From assembly GCA_017518025.1 (NCBI GenBank), contig JAFWWR010000344.1, positions 1-9,813 on the forward strand: a stretch of 9,813 nucleotides of DNA. The letters run 5' to 3'. This document shows, piece after piece, positions 9,164 through 9,813 of this stretch; the first letter of the stretch is position 1, and every line of letters begins with the position of its first letter. The notes under the pieces were generated by a model. It was not told the DNA's origin, ran no database searches, and saw only the letters and a program-made list of their open reading frames with translations. The DNA comes from Clostridia bacterium. GTDB taxonomy: Bacteria; Bacillota; Clostridia; Oscillospirales; CAG-272. A program made the translations under genes and the position numbers.

Positions 9164-9624
9164 TAATAATGGCCGTTGATTACGGCGACGCCCGCACGGG
9201 TCTCGCCGTCTGCGACGAGGGCGAGATCCTGGCTTACGGCGCCGGTCTCATCGACCGCCCCGGATTCAAAAAGGTCGCCGCCGAGGTGGCCCGCCGGGCG
9301 GAGGAGCTGGGCGCGGAGCTCATCGTGGTGGGCGATCCCGTCAACATGGACGGAGAGCCCGGTCCGCGGAGCGCCAAGTGCCGCGACTTCGCCGCCGAGG
9401 TGGAGAGAGTTTCCGGCGTTCCCGCGGTCATGTGCGACGAGCGTCTGACCAGCGTTTCCGCCCACGAGATACTGGCGGAAAACGGTCTTCGGCCGGGGCG
9501 CCACCGCTCCCGCGTGGACGAGATGGCGGCGCGGCTCATCCTTGAGGATTACCTCGCGCTGAGAAAAGCGGAAAAGAAGAAAAACGACGGAGAAAACAAT
9601 GACTCGGATCCTGAAATACCTTAA
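9160..9624 (+). CDS. ruvX: RuvX/YqgF-family RNase H-fold nuclease
   Basis: The product is 154 residues, slightly longer than the usual ~140 because of a charged, probably disordered tail (KAEKKKNDGENNDSDPEIP). The family is known as YqgF/RuvX, annotated as a putative pre-16S rRNA nuclease or Holliday-junction resolvase. Visible motifs are the first-strand acidic motif AVDYGDARTGLAVCD with D7, VVGDPVNMDG (56-65), the DERLTS motif (93-98) and VDEMAARLILEDYL with D120. These are the expected acidic residues of the RNase H-like site. The ATG at 9160 overlaps the kinase stop by 4 nt and has AAGGGAG (9144-9150) 9 nt upstream; another ATG at codon 4 is possible. RuvX often lies close to alaS in Firmicutes; here it is near alaS but on the opposite strand, across a divergent control region. 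Confidence 0.92.
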   Translation: MIIMAVDYGDARTGLAVCDEGEILAYGAGLIDRPGFKKVAAEVARRAEELGAELIVVGDPVNMDGEPGPRSAKCRDFAAEVERVSGVPAVMCDERLTSVSAHEILAENGLRPGRHRSRVDEMAARLILEDYLALRKAEKKKNDGENNDSDPEIP

Positions 9625-9813
9625 AGTGCTTCTCGTGGCGATGGTCCCCGTGGTGGAGCTGAGGGGAGCGATCCCCTTCGGCGTGACACATGAGGGTCTG
9701 CCCCTTTTCGGCACTATCGTCGCCGCAGTGATCGGGAATATGATCCCCGTTCCGTTCATCATTCTCTTTATCCGTCCCGTTTTCGAGTGGATGAAGAAAA
9801 AGAGCCGCTTCTA
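9599..9813 (+). CDS. Small multidrug-export family membrane protein (COG2426-like), 3' end cut by window
   Basis: Seventy-one codons are visible before the window ends. The ATG at 9599 lies inside the end of ruvX in another frame, overlapping it by 26 nt, with CGGAG at 9588-9592 and a 6-nt spacer. The visible protein starts MTRILKYLKVLLVAMVPVVE and continues LRGAIPFGV, then a hydrophobic stretch (GTIVAAVIGNMIPVPFIILF) and RPVFEWMKKKSRF. The P-x-x-E-L-R-G-A-I-P motif and the GN-(M/L)-x-P-V-P-F segment are typical of the family annotated as putative small multidrug export proteins (Sm_multidrug_ex, COG2426), integral membrane proteins of about 150-180 residues whose transport role is poorly established. 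At least two membrane segments are visible. Translation is probably coupled to ruvX. Confidence 0.82.
   Translation, partial: MTRILKYLKVLLVAMVPVVELRGAIPFGVTHEGLPLFGTIVAAVIGNMIPVPFIILFIRPVFEWMKKKSRF

Overview
The window looks like chromosomal DNA from a GC-rich, Gram-positive-type member of the Clostridia, probably an uncultured gut or rumen lineage near Oscillospirales or Christensenellales. The support is S-layer-homology (SLH) surface proteins whose repeats carry a 'CTRxQxVTFLxR' signature, strong Shine-Dalgarno (SD) sites, G/C-rich third codon positions, and bacterial HisRS, AlaRS and RuvX sequences. The family-level placement is an inference. I see no mobile element, CRISPR array, tRNA or rRNA.

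Layout. (1) Positions 1-4000, minus strand: two exported SLH proteins in tandem. The upstream one (1223-4000) is a large glycerophosphodiester phosphodiesterase-like protein with a probable degenerate first barrel, a catalytic barrel, an Ig-like segment, an unrecognised segment and three SLH repeats. The downstream one (1-1185, cut by the window edge) has a signal peptide, three SLH domains and the start of a right-handed parallel beta-helix. They are 37 nt apart and presumably co-transcribed. (2) Positions 4031-4060: a strong hairpin just after alaS, the likely end of the synthetase operon, with a possible promoter for the SLH pair overlapping it. (3) Positions 4065-7970, minus strand: hisS then alaS, 42 nt apart, forming a two-gene aminoacyl-tRNA synthetase operon. 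(4) Positions 7971-8215: an AT-rich divergent control region with one good sigma-A-type promoter on each strand. (5) Positions 8216-9813, plus strand: a ribokinase-like PfkB kinase, ruvX/yqgF, and the start of a small multidrug-export-family membrane protein (COG2426-like). Their ends overlap by 4 and 26 nt, indicating a translationally coupled operon.

How the parts work together. The synthetase operon charges tRNA-His and tRNA-Ala. The plus-strand operon mixes sugar phosphorylation, an RNase H-fold nuclease linked to rRNA processing and DNA repair, and a putative transporter; no pathway obviously ties them together. The SLH pair would sit on the cell wall and may act on phosphodiester-containing wall polymers or polysaccharides.

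Most of the window is ordinary housekeeping DNA. The least explained material is the multidomain SLH phosphodiesterase, especially its residues about 595-749, and its pairing with an SLH beta-helix protein. I found no convincing evidence of a wholly new system.
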